Positions 23,929 through 33,819 are shown, counted from the stretch's first letter. The stretch is DNA of 64,000 nucleotides from an uncultured Bacteroidales bacterium (GCA_937907165.1 CALCUH010000010.1:62001-126000); one strand, 5' to 3'. The notes: generated by a model from the sequence alone, not told the origin. Made by a program: numbers and translations.

Positions 23929-24417
23929 ATGGTAGATAAAGAATTAAACAAATTTCTCTGCAAACTGTTCGACATTGACAGCGCCTACTTTACCATTGAC
24001 AGCATCCACATTACCGTTGAAAGCGACCACCTTGCCGTTAACAGCATCCACATTACTGAAAACGACTGGAAAAAAGACGAAGAAGACGCGGAAGAAACCG
24101 TCGATGAGCAGACGCCCACATTTGAAACATCAAATCCGATCAGCAAAAAGGAAGATTACCCGCTCCCCGATGACGTCTTCCCCACCGAATGTGACCTCTA
24201 CCCAACACGCGCTATATTCCACAATCCTGCCACAATCGTCTTCTGGAACGACGGCACAAAGACCGTTGCCATGCGCGAAGTCAACGACGACTTCGACAGC
24301 GAAAAAGGTCTGATGGTAGCAATCCTGAAAAAGATTCTCGGCAACGGAGAAATGCACAGATGGATGGACTACCTGAAAACATTTCATGCAGAAGCCGCAA
24401 AAGACGCTGAAGAATAA
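23929..24417 (+). CDS. Acidic protein with short internal repeats
   Basis: A 162-residue acidic protein behind AAAGGA. Residues about 15-45 repeat a strand motif (FTIDSIHITVESDHLAVNSIHIT). The middle is Glu/Asp-rich and disordered; the C-terminal half (TRAIFHNPATIVFWNDGTKTVAM) resembles a small domain common in gut phage proteins of unknown function. Not identified. Confidence 0.6.
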   Translation: MVDKELNKFLCKLFDIDSAYFTIDSIHITVESDHLAVNSIHITENDWKKDEEDAEETVDEQTPTFETSNPISKKEDYPLPDDVFPTECDLYPTRAIFHNPATIVFWNDGTKTVAMREVNDDFDSEKGLMVAILKKILGNGEMHRWMDYLKTFHAEAAKDAEE

Positions 24418-24661
24418 GGCAGCAAAAATCCGGAATAACCGTACAAACGACATTCTGGCCGCGCTTGAAAACTCACCGGGAATGACGTGCGGAGAAATCG
24501 CGGAATATCTGTACCGGTCGGGAAAGCTGGAAGCGCCCGATCCGCAGCTCATTCGTCCCCGTATGGCGGAACTGAGCAACATCGGGCGGGTTGAAGTCGT
24601 AGATCGACGCAGAGATCCCGTCGCCGGACGCAGAAACGCTGTCTGGAAGCGGAGGAAATGA
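24386..24661 (+). CDS. Winged-helix-like small DNA-binding protein
   Basis: A 91-residue basic protein. NDILAALENSPGMTCGEIAEYL is a textbook winged-helix start, and PRMAELSNIGRVEVVDRRRDPVAGRRNAVW supplies recognition helix and wing. It overlaps the previous gene by 32 bases in another frame. Probably a small regulator. Confidence 0.65.
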   Translation: MQKPQKTLKNKAAKIRNNRTNDILAALENSPGMTCGEIAEYLYRSGKLEAPDPQLIRPRMAELSNIGRVEVVDRRRDPVAGRRNAVWKRRK

Positions 24662-24664
24662 TCG

Positions 24665-24949
24665 ATGAAACTGATTGATGAAAATGGCAATGATGTAATA
24701 CCGGACGCCGAATTTGTCTGCACCGATTGCGAGAAAACATTTGTGGAGCCGAAACATTATGTCGAACGACACGGGTTCGATCATCCGCCATACGAGGAAT
24801 GGGACGGATGCCCGCACTGCGGAAGCACATGGTATGTGACGATCCAGAGATGCGATGCGTGTTTCGGTGTTATTCTGGGAGATTACGTCATAATCCCCTC
24901 AACCGGAGAACGATACTGCTCAAAATGCTTTGAAATAGTAACCATATAA
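24665..24949 (+). CDS. Small zinc-binding protein
   Basis: A 94-residue protein with several Cys pairs: CTDCEKTF, CPHCGSTW, CDACFG and CSKCF, four CxxC knuckles that can bind two zinc ions. Such rubredoxin/zinc-ribbon-like proteins are common beside phage recombination genes; role unknown. It starts 3 bases after the winged-helix gene. Confidence 0.7.
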   Translation: MKLIDENGNDVIPDAEFVCTDCEKTFVEPKHYVERHGFDHPPYEEWDGCPHCGSTWYVTIQRCDACFGVILGDYVIIPSTGERYCSKCFEIVTI

Positions 24950-24958
24950 GGAGGCACA

Positions 24959-25714
24959 ATGGCAACAGAAAAGCGTAAGCCTATTGAAGAAATGAACGTC
25001 TTCGAGCGACTTGCAGAAGTCGGAAAAATCTGCGAAGTCATCCGTAAAGATAAGGACGGACATAACTATATGTATGTCCCCGAAGATGAAATCCTCGCAA
25101 AGGTGGAAGCGGGCGTGGAAAAATACCGCCTGTTCCTCGTGCCGGTAATCTGCCCCGGTACGCTGAATGTAACTCCGTACAGCTATACCAAAACCAAGTT
25201 CCTCAAGGGCGGGGAAACCACGACGGAGACGGTGAACGAATTCTATGTCACCGCCGAAATGGAATACCACTGGATCAACCTCGACAATCCGAGTGATTTC
25301 GTCCGCGTTCCGTGGGTTATGGTCGGGCAGCAGGCAAACGTCAGTCAGGCGGTTGGAAGCGGTCTCACCTATATGAACCGGTACTTCATGCTGAAATTCT
25401 TCCAGATCGCAACCCCGAATGACGATCCTGATAACTGGGTTGCCAAAAAAGCCGAGGCGGGAACCGCAGCCGAAGCCGCAATCGCATCGGGCATTATCGA
25501 GGAAGTTCAGTCCGTAGTCACCTCATATCTGGAACGGTTTACAGACGAGGACGATGTGAAGTTAGCCAGAACCAAGGTATCCGCAATCGTAAAGAAATAC
25601 GCAAAAGACCGATCCGGCAGACCCACTGCAGACTATCGCTGCATCACAGACCCGGATATCGCAGCCAAACTGCTTGATGAGCTCAACAAAGAAATTGGAG
25701 GCAAAGAAGAATGA
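24959..25714 (+). CDS. erf: ERF-family single-strand annealing protein
   Basis: A 251-residue protein with the ERF pattern: NVFERLAEVGKICEVIRKDKDGHNYMYVPEDEILAKV start, TAEMEYHWINLDNP, and a C-terminal GSGLTYMNRYFMLKFFQIAT. ERF proteins anneal complementary single strands in phage recombination. SSB and a PD-(D/E)XK nuclease follow in the same operon, as expected for a Red-like system. Gene overlaps the SSB start by 4 bases. Confidence 0.85.
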   Translation: MATEKRKPIEEMNVFERLAEVGKICEVIRKDKDGHNYMYVPEDEILAKVEAGVEKYRLFLVPVICPGTLNVTPYSYTKTKFLKGGETTTETVNEFYVTAEMEYHWINLDNPSDFVRVPWVMVGQQANVSQAVGSGLTYMNRYFMLKFFQIATPNDDPDNWVAKKAEAGTAAEAAIASGIIEEVQSVVTSYLERFTDEDDVKLARTKVSAIVKKYAKDRSGRPTADYRCITDPDIAAKLLDELNKEIGGKEE

Positions 25715-26130
25715 ACATGATTATTGTAAAAGGGCGTCTGACTTCAGACCCCGAACTCAAGAATACACAGAGCGGCATTGCCGTCTGTGGCGTATCACTT
25801 GCCGTACCCAGACCGCGCACCAAAGACGAGACGGACTTTTTCAATGTTACCTTTTGGCGGCAGACCGCAGAATCTGTAGCCAAGTATGTCAAGAAAGGGC
25901 AGGAAATTCTGGTGTCCGGCTCCATGCAGAGCGAAACCTATGAAAAGGATGGCGTCAAGAGAACTGCGTGGAAACTGAACGCAGATAGCTTTGAGTTCTG
26001 CGGAAATAAGGAATCCGGAGGTTCGTCATCTCCCGCTTCCGCGAGTACACCGGCATATTCTGCAAAACCTGCACCCGCACCGAGCAGAGCATCCGACGAT
26101 GACGGTTCGGGCGAAGATCTTCCCTTCTGA
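25711..26130 (+). CDS. ssb: Single-stranded DNA-binding protein
   Basis: An OB-fold start (IIVKGRLTSDPELKNTQSGIAVCGVSLAVPRP), the FFNVTFWRQTAESVAKYVKKGQ core and a Pro/Ser/Ala-rich linker ending in the acidic tip DDDGSGEDLPF that recruits partner proteins. Length 139 residues is normal. It overlaps ERF by ATGA coupling. Confidence 0.93.
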   Translation: MNMIIVKGRLTSDPELKNTQSGIAVCGVSLAVPRPRTKDETDFFNVTFWRQTAESVAKYVKKGQEILVSGSMQSETYEKDGVKRTAWKLNADSFEFCGNKESGGSSSPASASTPAYSAKPAPAPSRASDDDGSGEDLPF

Positions 26131-26137
26131 ATGAACC

Positions 26138-26905
26138 GTGCGGTACGACCTGCAGATTGCGGAAATGACGTGGAGCTACTCCCGCCTGACCACATTTGAA
26201 AACTGCCCGTATAGCTGGTTGCTGAAATACATCTACCATATCAAATCCGGAACAAAATTTTTTTCGGAATATGGGACTTTCTGCCACGAATTGCTTGCCG
26301 GATATTTCTCCGGAAAAATTACCGAAGAAACCATTTACCGCCGATACCTGACCGGATATCGCAAAAATGTGAAAACTCCTGCCCCGAATGAAAAAATCGC
26401 AAACTCCTACTTCCAGTCGGGGCGGGATTATTTTCGCCAATTTTCACCACCGCAAGGCAGGACGGTACTGGAAACCGAAGAAAAATCCGAATTCATTGTA
26501 GCCGGATACCCGTTTATAGGTTTTATTGACCTTGTGACGGAGGACGACCGCGGCAAACTCTATATTACCGATCACAAATCGCATAACCTTAAACCGCGCT
26601 CCATACGCAAACACCCCACACAATCAGACAGGGAACTTGACAACTATCTCAGGCAGCTTTACCTGTACTCCATACCCGTTCATAACCGCTACGGCAGATG
26701 CCCCGATTTTCTTGAATTCAACTGCTTCCGAACCGGCGTCTGGATTACAGAACCGTTTTCGGAAGCGCGGCTGGATGAGGTGATTCGGTGGGCAAAAGAG
26801 CGAATCGAGACAATCACAAAAACGAATAAGTGGAATCCGTGCGTGGATGACTGGTTTTGCCGGTATCTGTGTGATTCCGAAGAATATTGCGAAGTACGAC
26901 ACTAA
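26138..26905 (+). CDS. PD-(D/E)XK nuclease, RecB/Cas4-like
   Basis: Shows WSYSRLTTFENCPYSWLLKY near the start, GFIDLV, and ITDHKS (the D...DxK core), the pattern of RecB-type exonucleases. C-terminal Cys (WNPCVDDWFCRYLCDSEEYC) may form the Fe-S cluster seen in Cas4/AddB-like enzymes. The start may be the GTG at 26138 or the ATG at 26165, which gives a conserved-looking MTWSYSR. Likely resects ends for ERF annealing. Confidence 0.8.
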   Translation: MRYDLQIAEMTWSYSRLTTFENCPYSWLLKYIYHIKSGTKFFSEYGTFCHELLAGYFSGKITEETIYRRYLTGYRKNVKTPAPNEKIANSYFQSGRDYFRQFSPPQGRTVLETEEKSEFIVAGYPFIGFIDLVTEDDRGKLYITDHKSHNLKPRSIRKHPTQSDRELDNYLRQLYLYSIPVHNRYGRCPDFLEFNCFRTGVWITEPFSEARLDEVIRWAKERIETITKTNKWNPCVDDWFCRYLCDSEEYCEVRH

Positions 26906-26920
26906 AACGGAGGCGGCAAA

Positions 26921-29900
26921 ATGCAAATTGACCGCGACATGATTTTCAAAGCAAAAGAAACATTAGGTGACCGTAACGCTGAATTGATCGTAGAAACTCT
27001 CGGTATTGCAGACTACGACAGTCGCAACATGAAGTGTTGCTGCCCTTTTCACGGTGAAAATCACGCATCGTTTATTTATAACCCAAAAGAATACAATTTC
27101 CATTGCTTTGGAGCCTGCGGCAGAAGTTATGACCTTGTGGATGTGTTCATGCTGAGCGGATTCACTTACGCCGAGGCTTGCCGGAAGCTGTTCGAGCTTG
27201 CCGAAATGCCATACTCCTTCGGCGAGCTCGGCGTCAAAACCAAACGTCAGTACCGATACCCGAAACCCGTAGAGTGTACGGATAAATCAAAGGTTTACGA
27301 ATATCTCGGCAAACGGCAAATCAGTCCCAAAACCATCGACTACGCCGATGTTCGGCAGGATAACGCCGGAAACATCGTGTTTAACTACTACGATACTAAC
27401 GACGTCCTCACGATGGTCAAATACCGCCCGGCGCGTAAGGTCGAAAAAGGCGAGAACAAAACATGGTGTCAGAAAGACGCTGATACCGCCCCGCTCCTGT
27501 TCAATATGAACCGTATCAACACCGCAGCTCCGCTCGTCGTGACTGAAGGAGAATGTTTCCCCGGAGATGCCGAAATCCTTACAGAGACCGGGTGGCACAG
27601 ATTCGACGAATACAACGGCGAGCCCGTCATGCAAGTGGATGAAAACCTGAACGGCTCCTTCGTCACACCTAACGCTATTGTCAGAAAGGAATATAACGGA
27701 GAGCTGTACGATGTAAGACGCGGCGGAAACTACACCTCCATTACCACTCCGGGTCATAATATCGTCCACTACGATTCCGGGCGCAATCTTGTAAAGACAA
27801 AGGTTGCGGAGATGCCAAGATCGACCGGGAATATTCCGTGTTGTATCCGCGTTGACGGTCCCGGCATTCCCCTGTCTGATGACCAGATCGCCTTGTATCT
27901 TGCTGTGAGCGCGGATTGCACGATTGATGTCAGAAAGAATACACGTCATTGCAGATTTGCTGTCAAGAAATACCGCAAATACGAGCGCCTGACCGGTATT
28001 CTGGACAGGCTCGGTATTCGATATTTTACGAATCCAGCAACAAAGAGCGGTTATCGCTATGTTGGCTTCACCACTCCGGATTGGATAAAATCTAAACTGC
28101 TGCCCGAATCATGGATTGCACAGGCCACCGTGGAGCAACGTGAGTTCGTTCTCGGTGAAATGGTTCACTGGGATGGGAACCACGTTCCGAATCGCAGCCA
28201 GACAGAATACAGCTCCAAAGAGCTGCACAACTGTATCATCATGCAGACAATAGCGCATACGTCCGGTCATATGTCAACCGTTATGCGTCGTCAAAACGAA
28301 CATGGCGTATGGTTCAAAACATCTATCCTGTATGGCAAATCCAGTATTTCGTGGCAGAATGTCGTTCCGCAAAAAACGCCGTATCACGGTATGGTTTATT
28401 GTGTGTCCGTTCCCACCGGTATGATTCTGGTGCGACAGGAGGGACATATCACCGTTACCGGCAACTGTGACTGTCTATCCGCAATCGAAGCAGGCTTTAC
28501 AAACACAGTCAGTGTCCCACTTGGTGCAGGTAATCTGCACTGGATCGAGGAAAATTTTGATTTCCTTGAACAGTTTGATTCCATCATCATCTGTGCGGAC
28601 AACGACGAAGCCGGGCTCAAAATGCAGAAGGAATGTGTCTACCGTCTCGGCTCATGGCGGACAAAGGTTGTCGATATTCCGCCATACTATGAAAAGCCGG
28701 ACGGTAAGCGTGTCGCCGTCAAAGACCTTAACGAAGTTCTTTACTGGTTCGGAATAGAAAAAGTCGCGGAACTGCTGAATAACGCAAAAGATTCTCCTGT
28801 TCCCGGAATCGTCGATTTCTCCGATATTGAAGATATCGACCTCGACGCACTGGACGGAATCCCAACCGGTATGCCAAGTCTGGATCGGTATCTGATGAAG
28901 CTGTTTTATGGTACATTCAATATCGTGACAGGGATCAACGGTTGCGTGTCCGGTGATACCGAATACTTCAACGGTTTTGAATGGAAACCTATCAGCAAAT
29001 ACTGCGGAGACCGCGTATTACAGTATAACGCAGACGGCACAGCCGAGCTTGTTATGCCAGAAAAATATCATAGATATCCGTGCAAGACATTATTCCGCGT
29101 TATTTCAGAGGATTCCAGCATCGATCAGTCCGTTTCTGAGGAACACAACCTCGTGCATTTCGACCCCACTGGAACGCCGCAAAAGATATCAATGAACCTA
29201 TTTAGACAGGATGCTTACCGTGACGGAATCAACATACCGACATCATTTCGTTATCAGATCAAGAGCAAAGATAGGGTGTCATATTCTGAACGGTTTGATA
29301 TCGTAGAAATGTTTAAGAAATACGCTGTTGCTTTTCTAATGGGAAATATGGAGTGTAACAATTCGTGGTTCGGTCTTGCCTCAGACAGTTTCGGAGTTAG
29401 AATCGCAAAAATAGTAGAGTTGGAATCGACATCTGACGATCAAAGCAAGTATGTTGCTGTAAAAAACGGCAAAAACGCGGATGTGATTCAATTCATCATG
29501 TCATCGGTTGGATATAACTGCTGGATAGATGGAGACCGCCTTCGCTACCTCTCGTGTGGGGCACAGCGGACTTTTCAAAATCATAAGCCCGAAGAAGTCC
29601 CTTCCGAGGATGGTTATAAATACTGTTTCACCGTACCGAGCGGAATGCTCGTACTGCGGCATAACGGCAGAATCAACATCACGGGGAACAGCGGCAAGTC
29701 TTCTTTCCTGAACCAAATTCTGTGCCAATGCCTCGACCACGGAGAAAGCGCATACCTGTATTCCGGCGAACTGCCGAACTTCCAGAGCAAAAACTGGCTG
29801 AACTTCATTTTCGCAGGACAGCGTAACGTGACCGAGCATCAATTCGGAGACTCTACTTACTATAAGGTAACCCCGGAGGCAAAACAGGCAATCAGTGATT

Positions 29901-30538
29901 TCTATCGCGGGAAGCTCTTTATCCGTAAAGACGGCGAGAGCAATAAGAAAAGCGACATCCTGAAATCAATGGAAGAAGCTGTCCGCAAATTCGGAACCAA
30001 GCTTATCATTCTGGACAACATGACGTCTATGAACCTCGAAAACAACGATAACAATAAGTTCGAGAAACAGGCGGAGTTGGTTACGGATGTTATCAATTTT
30101 GCCGTAAAGTATAACGTCGCGGTGATTCTGGTCGTCCATCCGCATAAAATCGACATGATGCGGAGACTGAATAAAATGGATGTTCAGGGTATATCAGCGT
30201 TGATTGACCTCGCCCATCGCGTCATCAGCCTGTACCGCGTACAGGAACATGAGAAAGCAGGCGAAGCCAAACTCAGCGGACCGGGATGGAGAACCCCGCC
30301 CGTAAAAGCCGATGTTATCATCGACATTCTGAAAGACCGGCTGACCGGATACGAGGGCAGAAGCGTAAACGTCTTCTACGACAGACCGTCAAAGCGGTTC
30401 TTTACAACAGAAGAAGAATTGGATCGCCGTTATAAATGGGATCGCAAAACATATCAGGATCCGCTTCCCTTTCCTCCCGCACAGCTTGACGATCAGACGG
30501 ACGAGGTGTTCGGTGCACCACAGAATGAGGGTGTGTAA
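26921..30538 (+). CDS. DNA primase-helicase (T7 gp4-like) interrupted by two inteins
   Basis: The 1,205-residue precursor has a CHC2-type zinc finger (CCCPFHGENHASF ... FHCFGACG), a Toprim primase domain (VTEGE...CDCLSAIEAG), then a DnaB-like helicase with Walker A and B regions (TGING...SGKSSFL, LIILDNMTSM) and a C-terminal DnaB core. Intein 1 sits in the Toprim glutamate motif (residues 212-515) and intein 2 inside Walker A (675-923). The joined protein is about 652 residues. It primes and unwinds at the fork with the adjacent polymerase, whose start overlaps its stop. Confidence 0.93.
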   Translation: MQIDRDMIFKAKETLGDRNAELIVETLGIADYDSRNMKCCCPFHGENHASFIYNPKEYNFHCFGACGRSYDLVDVFMLSGFTYAEACRKLFELAEMPYSFGELGVKTKRQYRYPKPVECTDKSKVYEYLGKRQISPKTIDYADVRQDNAGNIVFNYYDTNDVLTMVKYRPARKVEKGENKTWCQKDADTAPLLFNMNRINTAAPLVVTEGECFPGDAEILTETGWHRFDEYNGEPVMQVDENLNGSFVTPNAIVRKEYNGELYDVRRGGNYTSITTPGHNIVHYDSGRNLVKTKVAEMPRSTGNIPCCIRVDGPGIPLSDDQIALYLAVSADCTIDVRKNTRHCRFAVKKYRKYERLTGILDRLGIRYFTNPATKSGYRYVGFTTPDWIKSKLLPESWIAQATVEQREFVLGEMVHWDGNHVPNRSQTEYSSKELHNCIIMQTIAHTSGHMSTVMRRQNEHGVWFKTSILYGKSSISWQNVVPQKTPYHGMVYCVSVPTGMILVRQEGHITVTGNCDCLSAIEAGFTNTVSVPLGAGNLHWIEENFDFLEQFDSIIICADNDEAGLKMQKECVYRLGSWRTKVVDIPPYYEKPDGKRVAVKDLNEVLYWFGIEKVAELLNNAKDSPVPGIVDFSDIEDIDLDALDGIPTGMPSLDRYLMKLFYGTFNIVTGINGCVSGDTEYFNGFEWKPISKYCGDRVLQYNADGTAELVMPEKYHRYPCKTLFRVISEDSSIDQSVSEEHNLVHFDPTGTPQKISMNLFRQDAYRDGINIPTSFRYQIKSKDRVSYSERFDIVEMFKKYAVAFLMGNMECNNSWFGLASDSFGVRIAKIVELESTSDDQSKYVAVKNGKNADVIQFIMSSVGYNCWIDGDRLRYLSCGAQRTFQNHKPEEVPSEDGYKYCFTVPSGMLVLRHNGRINITGNSGKSSFLNQILCQCLDHGESAYLYSGELPNFQSKNWLNFIFAGQRNVTEHQFGDSTYYKVTPEAKQAISDFYRGKLFIRKDGESNKKSDILKSMEEAVRKFGTKLIILDNMTSMNLENNDNNKFEKQAELVTDVINFAVKYNVAVILVVHPHKIDMMRRLNKMDVQGISALIDLAHRVISLYRVQEHEKAGEAKLSGPGWRTPPVKADVIIDILKDRLTGYEGRSVNVFYDRPSKRFFTTEEELDRRYKWDRKTYQDPLPFPPAQLDDQTDEVFGAPQNEGV
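27554..28465 (+). other. Intein 1 (304 aa) with LAGLIDADG-like homing nuclease remnants
   Basis: Starts with Cys (CFPGDAEILTETGW, block A), contains a block B-like TPGHNIV, and ends HITVTGN before the +1 Cys of CDCLSAIEAG. Two LAGLIDADG-like helices can be read (IALYLAVSADCTI and REFVLGEMVHWDG), so a homing endonuclease domain is present but worn. Excision restores the Toprim VTEGECDCL motif. Confidence 0.9.
28943..29689 (+). other. Intein 2 (249 aa) in the Walker A motif
   Basis: Starts with Cys (CVSGDTEYFNGFEWKPI) and ends INITGN before the +1 Ser. The block B-like SEEHNLVHF is visible; a partial endonuclease-like stretch (AVAFLMGNMECN) is shorter than in intein 1. Splicing joins TGING to SGKSSFL and recreates the P-loop GINGSGKS. 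Confidence 0.9.
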
Positions 30539-33500
30539 TGGAAAATTACTGTATCTACCATCTCCACAGCGACCTCTCAACCGCCGTTACGAATATCGAC
30601 AGCGTTACCAAATATCAGGAGTACATAGTCGCAGCGCAATCGCTTGGTATGGAAGCAATGGCTTTCAGTGAACATGGTTCCGTGTTGGAGTGGTATCATA
30701 AAAAAACCGCCATTGAAGATGCCGGAATGAAATACATCCACGCCGCAGAAGTCTATCTCACAGAGTCCCTCAACACAAAATTCAGGGATAACTACCATTG
30801 TGTCCTAATTGCCAGAAACTACGATGGTTTTTTGGAACTTAACAGTATGATAACCAATAGTTTCTGCCGTTCCGATAACCATTTCTACTACGTTCCCAGA
30901 ATTTCATTTGGCGAACTTTTCAAGACTTCTGAAAACATTATCGTCACAACAGCCTGCATCGGCGGTGTGATCGGAAAGGCGGGAATGCTCGGACCCTTCG
31001 TCGATTTTCTTGAAAAAAATAAAGAGCGTTGTTTTCTTGAAATTGGTCACCACCCGGACGAGAAACAGAAAGAATATAACCAAAAACTGCTCAAGATCAG
31101 TAAGGCAACAGGGATTCCGCTAATCGCCGGGACGGATACCCACGTTCTGAACGCCGAACACGAAAAAGGCAGAAGCATCCTCCAACAATCCAAAAACATT
31201 TTCTTCGATGGAGAAGAAGGTTGGGATCTGAAACTCAAGTCGTATTCCGAACTTATAGAGGCATACGCCGTACAAGATACGCTTCCGGGCTGTGAGTATC
31301 GGCAGGCAATCGAAAATACGAATTTGCTTGCTGATATGGTCGAGCCATTCAGGTTGGATACCGGAACGAAATACCCACACATTTACAGTGATCCAGAAAA
31401 AACTTTCCGCGACAAAGCTATGGGGGCGATAGACAGGCACCCGTATGCACTAAAAAATCACACCCGCGAAGAACTGGTCTCAAAAGTTGAGGAAGAACTT
31501 GGGGTGTATTCCGCAACAAAATCTATTGATTTTATGCTGATGCAAACGTACTTGCGCGAGTGGGAACGAGAAAACGGGATCAGGTGCGGACCGGGACGAG
31601 GCTCCGTATCCGGAAGTATGATCGCATATCTGCTTGGCATTACTCAAATGGATAGCATGAAGTTCGATCTAAGCCTGTTCCGCTTCATGAACCCTTCCCG
31701 TGTCACCAACGCCGATATCGACACAGACTACGGCGGCACAGATCGAGATAAAGTCAAGCAGTTCCTGTTGCGCGATAAGATGAACCTTCCAAATATCAAG
31801 TCCGCAGAAATCATCACGTTTAACACAGTAGCTGCGAAGGGGGCTGTCCGTGAAGTTTGCCGGGCTTTATATAAAGACAACGCATCCGTCAACTACCTCG
31901 ACTTATCATCCGAAATCAACGATTTGCTTGACAAAGGAGATGACGAATCGGCTCGTAAAAAATATCCGGATGTCTTTGAATACGTTGACATCATCAACGG
32001 TACAATCGTTTCCGTTGGGACTCATCCGAGCGGTGTCCTAATAAGCGATCTTCCAATCGAAGAAACAATCGGTCTGTGTTCCGTATCAACATCCGACTAT
32101 CCTGTTTCCATGATAAACATGAAGGAACTCGATAGTTTGATGTATGTAAAATTAGACGTGTTGGGGCTTGATAATGTCCGCTGCATCAACGAAGCCTGCC
32201 AGCTTGCAGGTATTGAAACCTTAAATCCAGATAACATTAACCTCGAAGATGAGGCTGTGTGGTCAAATATCCGCGACGACTCCACGCTGATTTTCCAGTG
32301 GGAAAGTAATTCCGCACAACATTACCTGAAACAGTTCATGTCCCCCGAAACGCTTAAAAAAGCGCGTGAACACATACCCAATTTCTCTATGCTAAAATGG
32401 TTCGCTTTCGGAAACGGACTGTTGCGTCCTGCCTGTGCCAGCTTTCGAGATCAGGTAGCGAACGGTGAATTCTACGATAACGGCTTCGATGCGCTCAACG
32501 AATTTCTCGCACCGGAGGCTGGACGGCTTGCCATGCAGGAAACGATCATGAAGTTTCTTGTAAAATTCTGCGGGTATTCTGATGCTGAATCGGATACCGT
32601 GCGCAGAGCAATCGCAAAGAAAAAAGGTACTGAAACCCTTCTCCCCGAAATCGAAAAACGATTCATTGAATACTGCCCATCACATTATGAAATCACCCGG
32701 GAACATTGTCAGGAAGTTATTAAACCCTTTATCCAGATTATTCTGGACGCATCAGCCTATGGATTCTCGTGGAATCATGCCTACCCGTATGCCTGTATCG
32801 GTTACATATCCGGGTATCTGCGCACTTATTACCCCTACGAATTCCTGACAGCTTCTCTTAACGCCTTTGTTGATGATGAAGAAAAAACCGCAGAAATCAC
32901 GGAATATGCGACAAATCATAATATCCGCATCATTACGCCAAAATGGGGGCTTTCAAAAGGCAGTTACTTCTACAGTAAAGATCAGGGTGTCATTGCGAAG
33001 GGGCTGAAATCCGTAAAGTATTTGAACGACGCTATCGGAGACGGGCTGTTCGATCTTTCTCATGCCGGTAAGTTCGATCACTTTATGGATTTGCTTTCCT
33101 CGATCCGTGAAACAGCTCGAATCGACACCCGCCAGCTCGAAATCCTCATCAAAATCGACTACTTCTCATCCTACGGCAACCCTCGTGAGTTGCTTCGCAT
33201 CAACGATTTCTTTGAGAAATTCAAGCGCGGTGAACTGACCCAGATCAAAAAAGAAGGACTTGACCCAGAACTGACCGAGATTCTGGAACGCCACGCCACA
33301 GGAATTACTAAAACCGGAAAACCGGCAAAGACCTACACGATCACCGATATGCCCGGTCTGCTTTCCGAAATCGAATCTGCGATCCTCGCAAAGCATCTCG
33401 ATGACTTCGATATGCGGCTGAAAATTCAGACCCAGCTTGAATGTCTTGGATATATCGACCTGACATCCGGAAAACCGGAAGACCGCAGAAAGCTCATCGT

Positions 33501-33729
33501 TACAGAAGTTTACCCGTTGGTGAACAAAGACCGCAAAATCCCGTGGGCGTACGCAATCCAGACACGATCCATCGGTACGGGTAAGGTCTCGCGTCTGACC
33601 GTCAGAGCCAAAATATTCGACGCCGATCCAATCGTGCAGTACGATACAATCTACGCATCCGACGTGCAGAAAATGACTCGTGCGGACAAAACCTACTGGT
33701 ACCTGCTGGGCTACCGTCATGTTTATTGA
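30538..33729 (+). CDS. dnaE: DNA polymerase III alpha subunit (DnaE type)
   Basis: The 1,063-residue protein starts with a PHP domain (YHLHSDLS, then FSEHGS and TDTHVLNAEH). The catalytic palm shows GPGRGSVSGSMIAYLLGIT and the acidic pair in NADIDTDYGG. A later HPSGVLIS and fingers/thumb regions follow; the OB-fold-like C-terminal part is present. It overlaps the primase-helicase stop by one base. Replicates the phage genome. Confidence 0.93.
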   Translation: MENYCIYHLHSDLSTAVTNIDSVTKYQEYIVAAQSLGMEAMAFSEHGSVLEWYHKKTAIEDAGMKYIHAAEVYLTESLNTKFRDNYHCVLIARNYDGFLELNSMITNSFCRSDNHFYYVPRISFGELFKTSENIIVTTACIGGVIGKAGMLGPFVDFLEKNKERCFLEIGHHPDEKQKEYNQKLLKISKATGIPLIAGTDTHVLNAEHEKGRSILQQSKNIFFDGEEGWDLKLKSYSELIEAYAVQDTLPGCEYRQAIENTNLLADMVEPFRLDTGTKYPHIYSDPEKTFRDKAMGAIDRHPYALKNHTREELVSKVEEELGVYSATKSIDFMLMQTYLREWERENGIRCGPGRGSVSGSMIAYLLGITQMDSMKFDLSLFRFMNPSRVTNADIDTDYGGTDRDKVKQFLLRDKMNLPNIKSAEIITFNTVAAKGAVREVCRALYKDNASVNYLDLSSEINDLLDKGDDESARKKYPDVFEYVDIINGTIVSVGTHPSGVLISDLPIEETIGLCSVSTSDYPVSMINMKELDSLMYVKLDVLGLDNVRCINEACQLAGIETLNPDNINLEDEAVWSNIRDDSTLIFQWESNSAQHYLKQFMSPETLKKAREHIPNFSMLKWFAFGNGLLRPACASFRDQVANGEFYDNGFDALNEFLAPEAGRLAMQETIMKFLVKFCGYSDAESDTVRRAIAKKKGTETLLPEIEKRFIEYCPSHYEITREHCQEVIKPFIQIILDASAYGFSWNHAYPYACIGYISGYLRTYYPYEFLTASLNAFVDDEEKTAEITEYATNHNIRIITPKWGLSKGSYFYSKDQGVIAKGLKSVKYLNDAIGDGLFDLSHAGKFDHFMDLLSSIRETARIDTRQLEILIKIDYFSSYGNPRELLRINDFFEKFKRGELTQIKKEGLDPELTEILERHATGITKTGKPAKTYTITDMPGLLSEIESAILAKHLDDFDMRLKIQTQLECLGYIDLTSGKPEDRRKLIVTEVYPLVNKDRKIPWAYAIQTRSIGTGKVSRLTVRAKIFDADPIVQYDTIYASDVQKMTRADKTYWYLLGYRHVY

Positions 33730-33755
33730 AAATTTTTCAAAAACTTTTGATTTCC

Positions 33756-33790
33756 GGTTAGCAAAAAGCAAATTTTGCCCTATCTATATA
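33756..33790 (+). promoter_or_regulatory. Repeated phage promoter element, copy 8 (best match)
   Basis: GGTTAGCAAA (33756-33765), 15 bases, TATCTATATA (33781-33790), identical in both boxes to copy 3. It starts the nucleotide-metabolism block. Confidence 0.75.
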
Positions 33791-33819
33791 TGACATCAAA
33801 AAACAGAAAGGAATAAATC

